Counted from the stretch's first letter, positions 44,565-54,194 are shown. The stretch is DNA of 64,000 bases from Salinispora arenicola (GCF_006716065.1 NZ_VFOL01000001.1:5518001-5582000), one strand, 5' to 3'. Notes: a model not told the origin generated them from the letters alone. Translations and numbers: made by a program.

Positions 44565-45404
44565 TCAGAACAGGACGGTGGCCAGGGTGCCCACCGGGCG
44601 GAAGCCGCAGCGCTCGTACACTCGCCGGGCGGCCCGGTTGAAGTCGTTGACGTAGAGGCTCACGGTGGGCGCAAATCGGTTCAGCGCGTCCCGGACGACG
44701 GCCGCCATCGCCGCGACGGCGATCCCCCGGCCCCGCCACTCGGGGGCCACCCAGACTCCCTGCACCTGGGCGGTGCGCCGGGTCACCACCGCCAGCTCGG
44801 CCTTGAACACGACCTCGCCGTCGACTATGCGCATGTACGCCCGACCGGCCCGGACCAGGTCCTGGACCCGGCGGTAGTAGCCGCGCCCGTCGTCTTCGGC
44901 CAGCGGCGAGACCCCGACCTCCTCGGTGTACATGGCGACGGCCGCCGGGAAGAGCCGGTCCACCTCCCCGCGGTGCACGTGGCGTACCTGCGGGTCTGGG
45001 GCCACGGCGGGCACGTCGTCGGTGGCGAGCAGCGGCTGGTTGGGGCGGACGTCGCGGGCCGGGCCCCAGGTCGAAGCGAGCCGGTCCCAGAGGCCGAGCA
45101 CCGCATCGGCTCGACCGACGATCGACGAGCAGTGTCGCTCCTCGCCGGCGAGCAGGTCGGCGTAGGCGGCGGTGGCGGGCTCGGTCGCGAGCACCGGGGT
45201 GAGGTTGCCACCCAACCAGCAGACGGATTCCAGGTTCCGGCGGGAGCCGTAGCCGAGGACCCGTCCCTCGGACCGCCACCAGCCGAGCCCGCGCGCGGCG
45301 ATCCGCTCGGCGACCTGTGCACCCGCGTACGGGTCGAGGTCGAGCAGACGCTCGACTGCGCGACGTTCCGATTCCCCGAGTTGCCGTACCGGCGTCGTCA
45401 GCAC
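44565..45404 (-). CDS. GNAT acetyltransferase with N-terminal DUF4081
   Basis: 279 residues. The N-terminal half is DUF4081 (RAVERLLDLDPYAGAQVAERI, LESVCWLGGNLTPVLA), and the C-terminal half a GNAT domain (VQGVWVAPEWRGRGIAVAAMAAVV, NDFNRAARRVYERCGFRPVGTLATVLF). Such proteins are normally encoded directly downstream of ispG in actinobacteria. Here ispG ends at 49207, so about 3.8 kb of other genes separate them. The acetyl acceptor is unknown. Confidence 0.9.
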   Translation of the reverse strand: MLTTPVRQLGESERRAVERLLDLDPYAGAQVAERIAARGLGWWRSEGRVLGYGSRRNLESVCWLGGNLTPVLATEPATAAYADLLAGEERHCSSIVGRADAVLGLWDRLASTWGPARDVRPNQPLLATDDVPAVAPDPQVRHVHRGEVDRLFPAAVAMYTEEVGVSPLAEDDGRGYYRRVQDLVRAGRAYMRIVDGEVVFKAELAVVTRRTAQVQGVWVAPEWRGRGIAVAAMAAVVRDALNRFAPTVSLYVNDFNRAARRVYERCGFRPVGTLATVLF

Positions 45405-45510
45405 GGTTCTCAGCCTGCCAGATCGGCGGAGTCGGTGTTGGCCGACCGGCCCACCCGGTGGTCGACTGCTGGAACTCCGACTCAGCCGGTCGCATGACTA
45501 GTCGGCGACA

Positions 45511-45532
45511 CATTGCCGATATATCGTCGATG
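45511..45532 (+). promoter_or_regulatory. Candidate PadR operator
   Basis: A 22-bp imperfect palindrome CATTGCCGATATATCGTCGA plus TG, nine of eleven pairs matched, centred on CGATATATCG (45517-45526). It is 28 bases before the PadR ATG. PadR regulators commonly repress their own promoter through such AT-centred palindromes. Confidence 0.5.
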
Positions 45533-45560
45533 CATTGAGGAATTGCCGTGAGGAGGTCCG

Positions 45561-46130
45561 ATGGGATTCCACCGACGGATGCACGCACCGCCCGAGTTCC
45601 GAATGCGGGGCTTCGGCTTCCCGCCCTACCCGCCCGGCGGGCCACACGGCCACCGCGGACCCTGGCGAGGTGGCCGTGGTCGTGGCCGGGGTCGCCGGCC
45701 GAACGTCCGCAACGCCGTGCTGGCTCTGCTGACCGAGCGGCCGATGCACGGCTACGAGATGATCCAGGAGATCGACTCCCGCACCGGCGGGGCGTGGCGA
45801 CCGAGCCCCGGTTCGGTCTACCCGACCCTCCAACTCCTCGAAGACGAAGGGGTCATCGTCTCCACCGCGGAAGGCGGCGGTCGCAAACGGTTCACCCTCA
45901 CCCCGCAGGGCGAGCCGGAGGCCGCCGAGTCAGCCCGCACGCCACCCTGGGCCGAGGTCACCGAAACCACGGTGACCAACTGGCACCAGGTCCGGGAGGC
46001 CGGCACGCAGGTGATGTACGCCCTCCGGCAGGTCATGACGACCGGCACCGACGACCAGCGAGAACGGGCCGCCCAGGTGCTCGGCGAGACCCGCCGCAAG
46101 CTGTACGCGATCCTCGCCGAGTCGGAGTGA
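45561..46130 (+). CDS. PadR family transcriptional regulator
   Basis: 189 residues with a GAGGAGG ribosome site. The first 50 residues are a glycine-, proline- and arginine-rich tail (PPYPPGGPHGHRGPWRGGRGRGRGRR). The winged helix follows (VRNAVLALLTERPMHGYEMIQEID, SPGSVYPTLQLLEDEGVIV), and a C-terminal dimerisation helix ends the protein. It faces the tautomerase gene across a strong terminator. The target may be itself or a neighbouring gene; PadR often controls efflux, but no exporter is adjacent. Confidence 0.88.
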   Translation: MGFHRRMHAPPEFRMRGFGFPPYPPGGPHGHRGPWRGGRGRGRGRRPNVRNAVLALLTERPMHGYEMIQEIDSRTGGAWRPSPGSVYPTLQLLEDEGVIVSTAEGGGRKRFTLTPQGEPEAAESARTPPWAEVTETTVTNWHQVREAGTQVMYALRQVMTTGTDDQRERAAQVLGETRRKLYAILAESE

Positions 46131-46198
46131 ACGCACCAGCCCGGCCGGTAGTCACCTCGATGAGCATGGGCCAAGGCCGATCGCTGGTCCCGGCGATC

Positions 46199-46230
46199 CG
46201 GGTCCGGCGCGAAGAGCCACGCCGGACCCG
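46199..46230. terminator. Bidirectional 11-bp hairpin between padR and tautomerase genes
   Basis: CGGGTCCGGCG (46199-46209), ten-base loop, CGCCGGACCCG (46220-46230). It lies between two convergent stops (46130 and 46238). Confidence 0.7.
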
Positions 46231-46237
46231 AAGGGTG

Positions 46238-46450
46238 TCAGCCGCTCCGCTGCTGGATCTTGGCGAGGGTCAGGACATCGCCACGCAACCCCCAGCCGCC
46301 ATCGACCACCTCGTCCACGAGGACCATGGTGTTGTCGCGTACGGCGTCTCCGAACGTATCGACGTAGAGGTCGGTGACCTTGGCAACCAGGGTCTCCTTC
46401 TGTTCGGCTGAAAGCGTGCCGGCGGGGACCTTCAGATTGGCGAATGGCAC
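46238..46450 (-). CDS. 4-oxalocrotonate tautomerase family protein
   Basis: 70 residues, the size of a 4-OT subunit. After removal of the initiator Met the catalytic N-terminal proline is exposed (MPFANLKVPAGTLS). KETLVAKVTDLYVDTFG and the hydrophobic C-terminal strand fit the family, but Arg 11 is not at the usual place, so the reaction is uncertain. It is last in a unit with two SDR genes (30 bases from the SDR stop). Confidence 0.82.
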   Translation of the reverse strand: MPFANLKVPAGTLSAEQKETLVAKVTDLYVDTFGDAVRDNTMVLVDEVVDGGWGLRGDVLTLAKIQQRSG

Positions 46451-46479
46451 TTCTTACTCCTTGGGTTCTCGTTGCCCGG

Positions 46480-47385
46480 TCAGCGGCTGCTTCCGGGAGT
46501 CAACAGGTCAGCCAGGCCGACGCGGCCAAGAAACTCGGCCCGAATCCGGTCGGCCACCGTCGAAACGACGTCGCTGCCGTCGCGGCTCGGATCGATGTGG
46601 GTGCGGAAGGGCCGGGTGCCGGCGGGCCGGTCGACGATGCCGGCGATAGCCCGAGCCACCTCGGCGACATCGGCGTCCGGCGGCATCAGTGCGCTGAGCC
46701 TGGGAGCGAGATCGGCGATGTCGTTGCCGTACCTCTGGTCGTAGGCGGCGCTACGGGCGGTGTCGGCCGGACCGCCGGCATGAGCGAAGTGGTTGGTGCC
46801 GCCGGGGAACGCGCCGGGGACGACGATCGCCGTCTCGACGCCGAACCGGATGATCTCGGCCGCGTAGCTGACCGCCAGGGCGTCCATCGCCGCTTTCGCG
46901 GCAAAGTAGGGGCCGACGAACGGCGGTGTCCCGCCGCGGGTGCTCGACGAGCCCACCCACACCAGCAGGCCCGAGCCCTGCTCGCGGAGGTGCGGAAGGG
47001 CCGCCCGATTCACCCGCTGGGTGCCCAGCACGTTCACGTCGTACAGGTCGGCCAACTGCTCCGGTGTGAATGCCTCGGCCGGACCGACGACCATGTGACC
47101 GGCGTTGTGCACCACCACATCGAGCCCGCCCGCGGCGGTGACAACATGGGCGACCGCGGTGTCGACCGACTCCTGCGAGGTCACGTCGAGTTCCACCGCC
47201 CGTAGCCGCACACCGCGGTCCGCGGCGTACCGGTGGAGTTGCGCCACGGCCGCGGCGTTGCGGCTGGCCGTCGCACGGATTCCCGCATAGACGGTGTGCC
47301 CGGCTTCGGCGAGGGCACGCACGGTCAGTGCACCGATGCCGCTGGAAGCTCCGGTGACCAGAATGCTCCTGTTTTCCATTGTCAT
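46480..47385 (-). CDS. Short-chain dehydrogenase/reductase
   Basis: 301 residues of the SDR superfamily. NAD(P)-binding TGASSGIGALTVRALAE at the N-terminus, HNAGHMVVG, catalytic YFAAK preceded by the serine in WVGSSST. The long C-terminus (PGAFPGGTNHFAHAGGP, then a helical tail) resembles SDRs acting on larger substrates. It lies between another SDR and the tautomerase in one short-spaced unit; the upstream stop is only five bases away. Confidence 0.86.
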   Translation of the reverse strand: MTMENRSILVTGASSGIGALTVRALAEAGHTVYAGIRATASRNAAAVAQLHRYAADRGVRLRAVELDVTSQESVDTAVAHVVTAAGGLDVVVHNAGHMVVGPAEAFTPEQLADLYDVNVLGTQRVNRAALPHLREQGSGLLVWVGSSSTRGGTPPFVGPYFAAKAAMDALAVSYAAEIIRFGVETAIVVPGAFPGGTNHFAHAGGPADTARSAAYDQRYGNDIADLAPRLSALMPPDADVAEVARAIAGIVDRPAGTRPFRTHIDPSRDGSDVVSTVADRIRAEFLGRVGLADLLTPGSSR

Positions 47386-47390
47386 TGCTC

Positions 47391-48143
47391 CTAGACGATG
47401 CCGCCGTTGGCCCGAACGACCTGGCCGTTGATCCAGTGACCGGGCCCGGCCAGGAAGGCGACGACCTCGGCCACGTCCGCCGGGGTTCCGAGGCGCCGCA
47501 GCGGCGGCTGGTCCGCCAGACGGGCGATCGTCCCCGCGTCCTTGCCCTGGAGAAACAGTTCGGTCGCGGTCGGACCGGGTGCGACCGCGTTGACGGTGAT
47601 GTTCCGACCGCGCAGTTCCCGAGCCAGGATCAGCGTCAACGCCTCGACGGCGCCCTTGCTCGCGCTGTAGGCCCCGTACTCGGGGAAGGCCAGTCCAACG
47701 ACGGAACTGGAGAAGGTGATCACCGCGCCACCGTCGCGAAGCCGCCGGGCGGCCTGCCGCGCCACCACGAACGTGCCGCGGATGTTCGTACGGTGCATGT
47801 CGTCGAGTACGGCCAGGTCGAGGTCGGCAAGCGGGGACAGACGCATCCGCGCTGCCGCGTGCACGACCACGTCGACCCCGCCGAACCTATCCTCGGCCGT
47901 GTCGAACACCGCGGCCACCGCCTGCTCGTCTGCCACGTCCACGCGGACGGCGACCGCGGCTCCACCGTTCGCGGTGATCTCCGTGACGACCGCGTCCGCG
48001 GCGTCCCGGTTCGCCGTGTAGCCGACGACGACGGCGAGCCCGTCCTCGGCCAGCCGCACCGCGGTCCGGCTCCCGATGCCGCCCGAACCACCGGTCACGA
48101 CGGCCACGCGGGCACCGGTCGCCTCAACTGTGCTGATTGCCAT
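47391..48143 (-). CDS. Short-chain dehydrogenase/reductase (250 aa)
   Basis: 250 residues with TGGSGGIGSRTAVRLAEDG, HAAARMR, catalytic YSASK (GAYSASKGAVEALTL) and PGPTATELF, a classical three-oxoacyl-type SDR. It is the first gene of the SDR-SDR-tautomerase unit and is divergent from the XRE regulator (180 bases), which probably controls it. Confidence 0.86.
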   Translation of the reverse strand: MAISTVEATGARVAVVTGGSGGIGSRTAVRLAEDGLAVVVGYTANRDAADAVVTEITANGGAAVAVRVDVADEQAVAAVFDTAEDRFGGVDVVVHAAARMRLSPLADLDLAVLDDMHRTNIRGTFVVARQAARRLRDGGAVITFSSSVVGLAFPEYGAYSASKGAVEALTLILARELRGRNITVNAVAPGPTATELFLQGKDAGTIARLADQPPLRRLGTPADVAEVVAFLAGPGHWINGQVVRANGGIV

Positions 48144-48322
48144 GTCCGTTCTGCCTTCTCCCGGCCCATCGAGCCGGGGCCGAGCGTCGGGGAGACGGGC
48201 CAGCGCCGGCCCGTCGAGTACGCCGTCGACGATGGCTCAGGACGCGAACCGGAACCAGGTGGCCCTTACCCGGGGGTTGCCGTCCCCTGGCTAACCCGCG
48301 TAAGCAGGATCAGACTGAACAG

Positions 48323-49186
48323 GTGAACATTGCTGAACTGGGCGTCTTCCTGCGGACCCGGCGAGCGCGGATCACCCCTGCCGAGGTGGGACTGCCGGCC
48401 GGGCCGCGCCGGCGGGTGCCCGGACTGCGTCGCGACGAGGTCGCCCACCTCGCTGGTGCGTCGGTGGACTACTACGTCGAGCTGGAACGCGGTCGGGGCG
48501 CGCAGCCGTCGCCCCAGATGCTCGCCGCGCTGGCGCGAGCGTTGCGGCTGGACGCCGACGAGCGCGACTACCTGTTTCACCTCGCGGGCCGACCGGCTCC
48601 GACCAGCGGTGGCGTGACCGAACACGTGCCACCGGCGATGCTCGCGCTGCTGGACCGGCTGGACACCACACCGGCCCAGATCATCACCGACCTGCACGAG
48701 ACCGTCGTGCAGAACCCGCTCGCCGTGGCGCTCCTGGGGCCCAGGTCGGCCGCCACCGGCCCGGCCGCCAGCTTCGTCTACCGCTGGTTCACCGATCCGG
48801 GAAGCCGGTCCATCTACCCGCCCGAGGACCATCCGCATCACTCGAAGGTCCTCGTCGCGGACCTGCGGGCCGCGGTCGCCCGCCGCCATCACGACAAGCG
48901 GGCAACCGACATGGTCACCCGCCTACGGCGAGGCAGTCCCGAGTTCGCCGCCCTCTGGGACACCGGCGACGTGGCCGTCCGCCGGGGTGAACGCAAACGC
49001 ATCGTCCACCCCACCCTGGGCGTGCTCGACGTCAACTGTCAGAACCTGCTCAGCGAGGACGGTCGGCAACGCCTGCTGTTCTTCACCGCACCGGCCGGCA
49101 GTCCTGCCGTCGAACAACTGCGACTGCTCGCCGTCATCGGTGTTCAGGACCTCGCCGGGCGCCCGCCCGTGTCCGCCGACACCTGA
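48323..49186 (+). CDS. XRE family regulator with MmyB-type ligand domain
   Basis: 287 residues from the GTG at 48323. Helix-turn-helix in VPGLRRDEVAHLAGASVDYYVELERGRGAQPSPQMLAALARALRL, followed by the MmyB-like ligand-binding domain (PPAMLALLDRLDTTPAQIITDLHETVVQNPLAVALLG ... VLDVNCQNLLSEDGRQRLLFFTA). Such regulators typically sit divergent from an SDR or oxidoreductase gene and respond to a small ligand, which fits its neighbour at 48143. It ends close to the convergent end of ispG. Confidence 0.87.
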   Translation: MNIAELGVFLRTRRARITPAEVGLPAGPRRRVPGLRRDEVAHLAGASVDYYVELERGRGAQPSPQMLAALARALRLDADERDYLFHLAGRPAPTSGGVTEHVPPAMLALLDRLDTTPAQIITDLHETVVQNPLAVALLGPRSAATGPAASFVYRWFTDPGSRSIYPPEDHPHHSKVLVADLRAAVARRHHDKRATDMVTRLRRGSPEFAALWDTGDVAVRRGERKRIVHPTLGVLDVNCQNLLSEDGRQRLLFFTAPAGSPAVEQLRLLAVIGVQDLAGRPPVSADT

Positions 49187-49206
49187 ACCGCCGCCGGAAA
49201 CGCCGA

Positions 49207-50388
49207 TCAGTGCACGGTCACGGTGGCGCCGCCGACCAGACTCCGCAGCTCGTCGGGCAGTTCGGCGCCCATCTCATCGGCGAGACGAAGCGCCTCCTCG
49301 ATGAGGGTCTCCACGATCTGCCCCTCTGGGACGGTCTTGATGACCTTGCCCTTGACGAAGATCTGGCCCTTGCCGTTGCCGGAGGCCACCCCCAGGTCGG
49401 CCTCCCTGGCCTCGCCGGGGCCGTTGACCACACAGCCCATCACGGCGACCCGCAACGGCACCGGCAACCCCTCCAGGCCGGCGGTCACCTCCTCGGCGAG
49501 CTTGTACACGTCGACCTGGGCCCGCCCGCAGGACGGGCAGGAGACGATCTCCAGCCCGCGCTCGCGCAGGCCCATCGACTCCAGGATCGCGGTGCCGACC
49601 TTGATCTCCTCCACCGGCGGGGCGGACAGCGACACCCGGATGGTGTCACCGATCCCCTCGGCCAGCAGCGCGCCGAAGGCCACCGCCGACTTGACGGTGC
49701 CCTGGAACGCCGGCCCGGCCTCCGTGACCCCGAGATGCAGCGGGTAGTCGCAGGCCTCGGCGAGTTGCCGGTACGCCCGGACCATCACCACCGGGTCGTT
49801 GTGCTTCACCGAGATCTTGATGTCCCGGAAGCCGTGCTCCTCGAAGAGCGAGCACTCCCACAGCGCCGACTCGACGAGCGCCTCCGCGGTCGCCTTGCCG
49901 TGCTTGGCCAGCAGCCGCTTGTCCAGCGAGCCCGCGTTCACGCCGATCCGGATCGGCACGCCCGCGTCGCCGGCGGCCTTCGCGATCTCCTTGACCTTGT
50001 CGTCGAACTGCCGGATGTTGCCCGGGTTCACCCGCACCGCCGCGCAGCCGGCCTCGATCGCGGCGAAGACGTAGCGGGGCTGGAAGTGGATGTCGGCGAT
50101 CACCGGGAGCTGCGACTTCCGGGCGATCGCCGGCAACGCCTCGACATCGTCCTGGCTGGGTACGGCGACCCGGACGATCTGGCAACCGGCGGCGGTCAGC
50201 TCGGCGATCTGCTGGAGCGTGGCGTTCACGTCGGCGGTGAGCGTGGTGGTCATCGACTGCACCGACACCGGCGCTCCCCCACCGACCGGCACCGGGCCGA
50301 CCATGATCTGTCGGCTCGCCCGACGGGACGCGAGCGGTGGCGGCGGCACGGCGGGCATACCGAGACTGACAGCGGTCACTTCAGGCAC
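49207..50388 (-). CDS. ispG: 4-hydroxy-3-methylbut-2-enyl-diphosphate synthase
   Basis: 393 residues, the penultimate MEP-pathway enzyme, an Fe-S protein. Conserved are [14 protein letters not shown] sequence (residues 40-48), [42 protein letters not shown], and the cluster cysteines in [11 protein letters not shown] and [10 protein letters not shown]. With dxr and rseP it forms the conserved dxr-rseP-ispG unit, separated by one base from rseP. Downstream is normally the DUF4081 GNAT gene, here displaced. Confidence 0.96.
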   Translation of the reverse strand: MPEVTAVSLGMPAVPPPPLASRRASRQIMVGPVPVGGGAPVSVQSMTTTLTADVNATLQQIAELTAAGCQIVRVAVPSQDDVEALPAIARKSQLPVIADIHFQPRYVFAAIEAGCAAVRVNPGNIRQFDDKVKEIAKAAGDAGVPIRIGVNAGSLDKRLLAKHGKATAEALVESALWECSLFEEHGFRDIKISVKHNDPVVMVRAYRQLAEACDYPLHLGVTEAGPAFQGTVKSAVAFGALLAEGIGDTIRVSLSAPPVEEIKVGTAILESMGLRERGLEIVSCPSCGRAQVDVYKLAEEVTAGLEGLPVPLRVAVMGCVVNGPGEAREADLGVASGNGKGQIFVKGKVIKTVPEGQIVETLIEEALRLADEMGAELPDELRSLVGGATVTVH

Positions 50389-51639
50389 TCACCTTGTGAA
50401 GAGCGTGATCGGGTTGACGACGTCGGCGGTGATGGTCAGCAGCGTGAACGCGCCGCCGATCAGGATCACCGCGTACGTGAAGGGCATCAGCTTGAGATAG
50501 TCGACCCGGCCCGGGTCGGGGCGACGTAGCCGCGCGTACACCCAGGAGCGGGCCCGCTCGAACCAGGCGATGGCGATGTGACCGCCGTCCAGGGGCAGCA
50601 GCGGCAGCAGGTTGAACACGCCGATGAAGAAGTTCAGCGAGACGAAGAGCATGAAGAAGAGCAGCCAGGCGTTGTTCTCCACCGCCTCGCCGCCGATCCG
50701 GCTCGCCCCGACCACGCTGATCGGGGTGTCCACGTCCCGCTCGCCACCGGTGATCGCCGTCCAGAGCGCCGGGACCTTCTGCGGTATCCGCTTCATCGCC
50801 TCGTACGTGTTGACCGCCATGGTGCCGGTGAAGTCGGCGGTGCCGCCGATGGCGCCGATCGGACCGTACTCGATCCGGGTGGGGGTGCTGGGGATGAGCC
50901 CGACGCCGAGCGCGGCGACCGGCCCGACGGTGCCCTCCGGGTCGTCCAGCGGGGGACGCTGGGTCTGCCCGAGCGTCACGGTCGCGGTGCCCGGCTGGTC
51001 GTCCCGCAGGTAGGCGACCTGCGCCTGCTGCCCCGGCTGCTGGGCGCGCAGGGCGACGAGCAGGTCACCGTAGTTGGTGACGGCGGTGCCGTTGACCGCG
51101 GTGATCCGGTCGCCGTCGCGCAGCTCGCCCTGCGCGGCGGGGCTGGCCGGGTCGGCGTCCGTGCAGGCCCGGACCTCGTTTTCCGGGACCACGCAGGTGG
51201 CGAGCTGGATGATCGCCGGCTCCTGCCGGATCTGCGCCAGGGTGCTCGGGAAGTTCGGGTTGGGCAACCCGGCGGTGATCGCGATGATCCAGAGCGCGAT
51301 CAGGGCCAGCGCGAAGTGCGCGATCGAGCCGGCGGCCATCACGACCGTCCGCTTCCAGACCGGGAACCGCCACATCGCCCGTGGCTGGTCGGCCGGCTCG
51401 ACGTCGTCGTCCTGCGGGGTCATCCCGACGATCTTGCAGAAGCCGCCGAGTGGGATGCCTTTGATTCCGTACTCCGTCTCGCCCCGCCGGAACGACCAGA
51501 GGGTCGGGCCGAAACCGACGAAGTAGCGGGTCACCTTCATGCCGAAGGCCTTCGCCGTCAGCAGGTGTCCCGCTTCGTGCAGACTCACCGAGATCAGGAT
51601 GGCGAGGGCGAAGAGCGTCACCCCGAGCAGGTAAGCCAT
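50389..51639 (-). CDS. rseP: Site-2 metalloprotease RseP
   Basis: 416 residues, a membrane zinc protease that cleaves anti-sigma factors in the membrane. HEAGH active site near residue 20 (SVSLHEAGHLLTAKAFG), one PDZ domain around residues 190-260, and the second metal-binding/active motif FNLLPLLPLDGGH. Start ATG at 51639, with GGAAGGAG upstream and one base shared with the dxr stop (TGATG). The PDZ insert and C-terminal helices are complete. Confidence 0.95.
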   Translation of the reverse strand: MAYLLGVTLFALAILISVSLHEAGHLLTAKAFGMKVTRYFVGFGPTLWSFRRGETEYGIKGIPLGGFCKIVGMTPQDDDVEPADQPRAMWRFPVWKRTVVMAAGSIAHFALALIALWIIAITAGLPNPNFPSTLAQIRQEPAIIQLATCVVPENEVRACTDADPASPAAQGELRDGDRITAVNGTAVTNYGDLLVALRAQQPGQQAQVAYLRDDQPGTATVTLGQTQRPPLDDPEGTVGPVAALGVGLIPSTPTRIEYGPIGAIGGTADFTGTMAVNTYEAMKRIPQKVPALWTAITGGERDVDTPISVVGASRIGGEAVENNAWLLFFMLFVSLNFFIGVFNLLPLLPLDGGHIAIAWFERARSWVYARLRRPDPGRVDYLKLMPFTYAVILIGGAFTLLTITADVVNPITLFTR

Positions 51640-52850
51640 CAAGCTCCTTCCACTGACTTCTCGATGATCGTCTGCGCGTGCCCGCGCGCCCACGACTCGG
51701 CCGCGAGCACGTCCTCGACGGTACCTGGTTCGCCGAAGTCAGGAGCGTCCGCCAGCACCTGCTCCAGGGTGTCGACGATGCCGAGGAACGGCAGCCGGCC
51801 GGCCACGAACGCCGCGACGCACTCCTCGTTGGCCGCGTTGTAGATCGCCGGGCGGCTGCGCCCGGCCTCGCCGGCCGCCTTGGCGAGGGCGACCGCCGGG
51901 AACGCCGCATCGTCCAGTGGCGCGAACTGCCAGGTGTGACTGGTGGTCCAGTCGACGGCGGGGGCGGCGTCCGGCACGCGGTCGGGCCAGCCCAGCGCCA
52001 CCGCGATCGGCAGCCGCATGTCCGGCGGGCTGGCCTGGGCGATGGTGGAGCCGTCGACGAACTCGACCATCGAGTGGATCACTGACTGGGGGTGCACGGT
52101 CACGGTGATGTCGGCGTACGGCACGCCGAACAGCTCGTGCGCCTCGATCACCTCCAGCGCCTTGTTGACCATCGTGGCCGAGTTGATCGTGATGACCGGC
52201 CCCATGTCCCAGGTCGGGTGCGCGAGCGCCTGCTCCGGCGTGACGTGGGTCAACTCGTCGCGCCGCCACCCCCGGAACGGGCCACCACTGGCGGTCACGA
52301 TCAGCCGACGTACCTCGGGGCGGCACCCGGAGCGCAGGCACTGGGCGAGCGCCGTGTGCTCGGAGTCGACCGGAACGATCTGCTCCGGCCGGGTCATCGC
52401 GGCCCGCACCAGGGGACCGCCGGCGACCAGCGATTCCTTGTTGGCCAGGGCGAGGGTGCGGCCGGCGCGCAGCGCGGCCAGGGTCGGCGCGAGCCCGAGT
52501 GAGCCGACCACCCCGTTGAGCACCACGTCGCCGGGCCACTGGGCCAGCTCGGTCATCGCGTCCGGGCCGGCGATGATCTTCGGCAGCTTGACGTCGCCAC
52601 GGGCCCAGCCTCGGCGGCTCGCCTCGGCGTAGAAGGCGAGTTGGAGGTCCTGCACGACGGACGCCCGCGCCACGCCGACCGCCTCCACGCCGAGGTCCAG
52701 GGCCTGGGCGGCGAGCAACCCGACGTTGCCGCCGCCAGCGCCGAGCGCCACCACCCGGAACCGGTCCGGGTTACGGCGCGCGACGTCGATGGCCTGGGTA
52801 CCGATCGAGCCGGTGGAGCCGAGCAACACGAGGTCGCGGGGAGAAGTCAC
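51639..52850 (-). CDS. dxr: 1-deoxy-D-xylulose 5-phosphate reductoisomerase
   Basis: 403 residues, the first committed MEP-pathway enzyme. The NADPH motif [14 protein letters not shown] is at the N-terminus; [11 protein letters not shown] and [10 protein letters not shown] are the substrate/metal loops. It leads the dxr-rseP-ispG unit. An arm of a transcription terminator for the upstream DUF397 gene lies about 60 bases before its start. Confidence 0.96.
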   Translation of the reverse strand: MTSPRDLVLLGSTGSIGTQAIDVARRNPDRFRVVALGAGGGNVGLLAAQALDLGVEAVGVARASVVQDLQLAFYAEASRRGWARGDVKLPKIIAGPDAMTELAQWPGDVVLNGVVGSLGLAPTLAALRAGRTLALANKESLVAGGPLVRAAMTRPEQIVPVDSEHTALAQCLRSGCRPEVRRLIVTASGGPFRGWRRDELTHVTPEQALAHPTWDMGPVITINSATMVNKALEVIEAHELFGVPYADITVTVHPQSVIHSMVEFVDGSTIAQASPPDMRLPIAVALGWPDRVPDAAPAVDWTTSHTWQFAPLDDAAFPAVALAKAAGEAGRSRPAIYNAANEECVAAFVAGRLPFLGIVDTLEQVLADAPDFGEPGTVEDVLAAESWARGHAQTIIEKSVEGA

Positions 52851-52910
52851 CCCGCTATTGTTCCCCAGCCGGTTCAGCGCCCGCCGGGAGCCTCAGCCGA
52901 CCGGGCCACG

Positions 52911-52941
52911 GGCCGGTGCCGGCGTCCCGCCGGCACCGGCC
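52911..52941 (-). terminator. 13-bp hairpin after the DUF397 gene
   Basis: GGCCGGTGCCGGC (52911-52923), loop GTCCC, GCCGGCACCGGCC (52929-52941), perfect. It starts ten bases past the DUF397 stop. Confidence 0.7.
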
Positions 52942-52950
52942 AACAGCAGG

Positions 52951-53148
52951 TCAGGCCTGGTGGTCGTGCTGCCCGGCCGGGACAGCGGCGACGAACCGGG
53001 CCCAGGCCGCCGAGCCGAAGCTCAACGCCGGCCCCGGCCGGTCCTTGCTGTCCCGCACGCCGACGGCGGCGGCGAACACCGCCACCTCGACACAGTTGCC
53101 CTCACCGCCGGACCGGGACGACTTGCGCCACACCCCGTCACGCCTCAT
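52951..53148 (-). CDS. DUF397 domain protein
   Basis: 65 residues of the classical DUF397 form: WRKSSRSGGEGNCVEVAVF then VRDSKDRPGPALSFGSAAWARFVAAV. DUF397 proteins are small partners of XRE/DUF5753 regulators (WhiJ-type pairs) in actinomycete development. It overlaps the upstream XRE gene by eleven bases, so the two are translationally coupled. Confidence 0.9.
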   Translation of the reverse strand: MRRDGVWRKSSRSGGEGNCVEVAVFAAAVGVRDSKDRPGPALSFGSAAWARFVAAVPAGQHDHQA

Positions 53149-54019
53149 CGGTCATCTCCCTCGCAATCGCGTGGATCAACTCACGGGACTCGTCAGCACC
53201 CCGCGCCCGCTCACCGAGCGAACGCCAGGCGTCCTCGTAGGTCTGGATCTCGTGGGCCTTGTCAAGGTAGACCGCCCCGCACGGCCCGTCCATATAGATG
53301 GTGGTCGGCTCCGGCTCCCGCACGTCGGTCGGGAACTCCAGCACCGTGAAGGTGCCCGCCTGCGCCCAACGGAACACCCCGGCGCTCAGCGGCAGCACCC
53401 GGAGGCCGACGTTGTGCCGTTGCCCGGCGACGAGCAGCGCCTCGAGCTGGCGCCCCATCGCCGCCCGGTCGCGCAGCGGCCGCCGCAGCACCGCCTCGTC
53501 CAGGACCACCTCGAGGTGGGGCGCCCGGGGGATCGCCCGGGCCAACAGCCGCTGCCGGTGCAGGCGGACCTCCACCTTCGCCCGGCGTTCCGCCTCGCTG
53601 AGCTGCGGATGGTCGGTGGCGATCACCTCCGTCATGTAGTCCACGGTCTGCAACAAGCCCGGCACAAGGTTGACCTCGTAGTGTCGGATCCTGGTCGCGG
53701 CGGCCTCCAGGCCGACGTACAGCTTGAACCAGTCCTTGATCGCCGAGCCGTAGCTGTGCCACCAGCCGTGTGCCTTGGTCTCCCGGGCCAGCGCCCGCAT
53801 GGTCTCGATCGTCTCCCGGGTCGCGCCATAGACCCGGCACATGGCCTCCACATCGTTGGGGTGCATGGGGACCTGACCGGTCTCGTACCGCCAGATCCGG
53901 GGTGCCGACCACTCGAGTTCCTTCGCGGCGGCCGACACCGTGACATACGCGTTTTCCCGAAGTTCTCTCAGATATCTCCCGAGTTGCCTACGCGGAACGG
54001 TGCTCCCCGAGTCGTCCAC
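53138..54019 (-). CDS. XRE family regulator with DUF5753
   Basis: 293 residues. N-terminal helix-turn-helix (LGRYLRELRENAYVTVSAAAKELEWSAPRIWRYETGQ) followed by the DUF5753 domain (MRALARETKAHGWWHSYGSAIKDWFKLYVGLEAAATRIRHYEVNLVPGLLQT). It is the WhiJ/AbaA-type partner of the overlapping DUF397 gene and, as is usual for such pairs, lies next to small genes of unknown function. It is divergent from a leader/DivIVA-domain operon (204 bases), which may be its target. Confidence 0.9.
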   Translation of the reverse strand: MDDSGSTVPRRQLGRYLRELRENAYVTVSAAAKELEWSAPRIWRYETGQVPMHPNDVEAMCRVYGATRETIETMRALARETKAHGWWHSYGSAIKDWFKLYVGLEAAATRIRHYEVNLVPGLLQTVDYMTEVIATDHPQLSEAERRAKVEVRLHRQRLLARAIPRAPHLEVVLDEAVLRRPLRDRAAMGRQLEALLVAGQRHNVGLRVLPLSAGVFRWAQAGTFTVLEFPTDVREPEPTTIYMDGPCGAVYLDKAHEIQTYEDAWRSLGERARGADESRELIHAIAREMTDEA

Positions 54020-54149
54020 GCCATCTCCTTTACTGTCGTCGCGTTAGGCACCTCATCCCTTGGCCCGCATCCTCCCGCGAGACATTGCGTCAATCCAGTG
54101 TTGGAATGAAGCTTGTCTAAGACCGGCCACAGAATCGGCAGCGGTCGCA

Positions 54150-54194
54150 CCGGGGCGGGCACCTCCCCCCACCTCATCCGGGTGCCCGCCCCGG
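54150..54194 (+). promoter_or_regulatory. 14-bp hairpin leader before the DivIVA-domain operon
   Basis: CCGGGGCGGGCACC (54150-54163) pairs perfectly with GGTGCCCGCCCCGG (54181-54194). The 17-base loop is C-rich and partly complementary to the downstream AAGGAGGAGG ribosome site at 54211-54220. It may switch translation of the operon or act as an attenuator. Confidence 0.5.
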
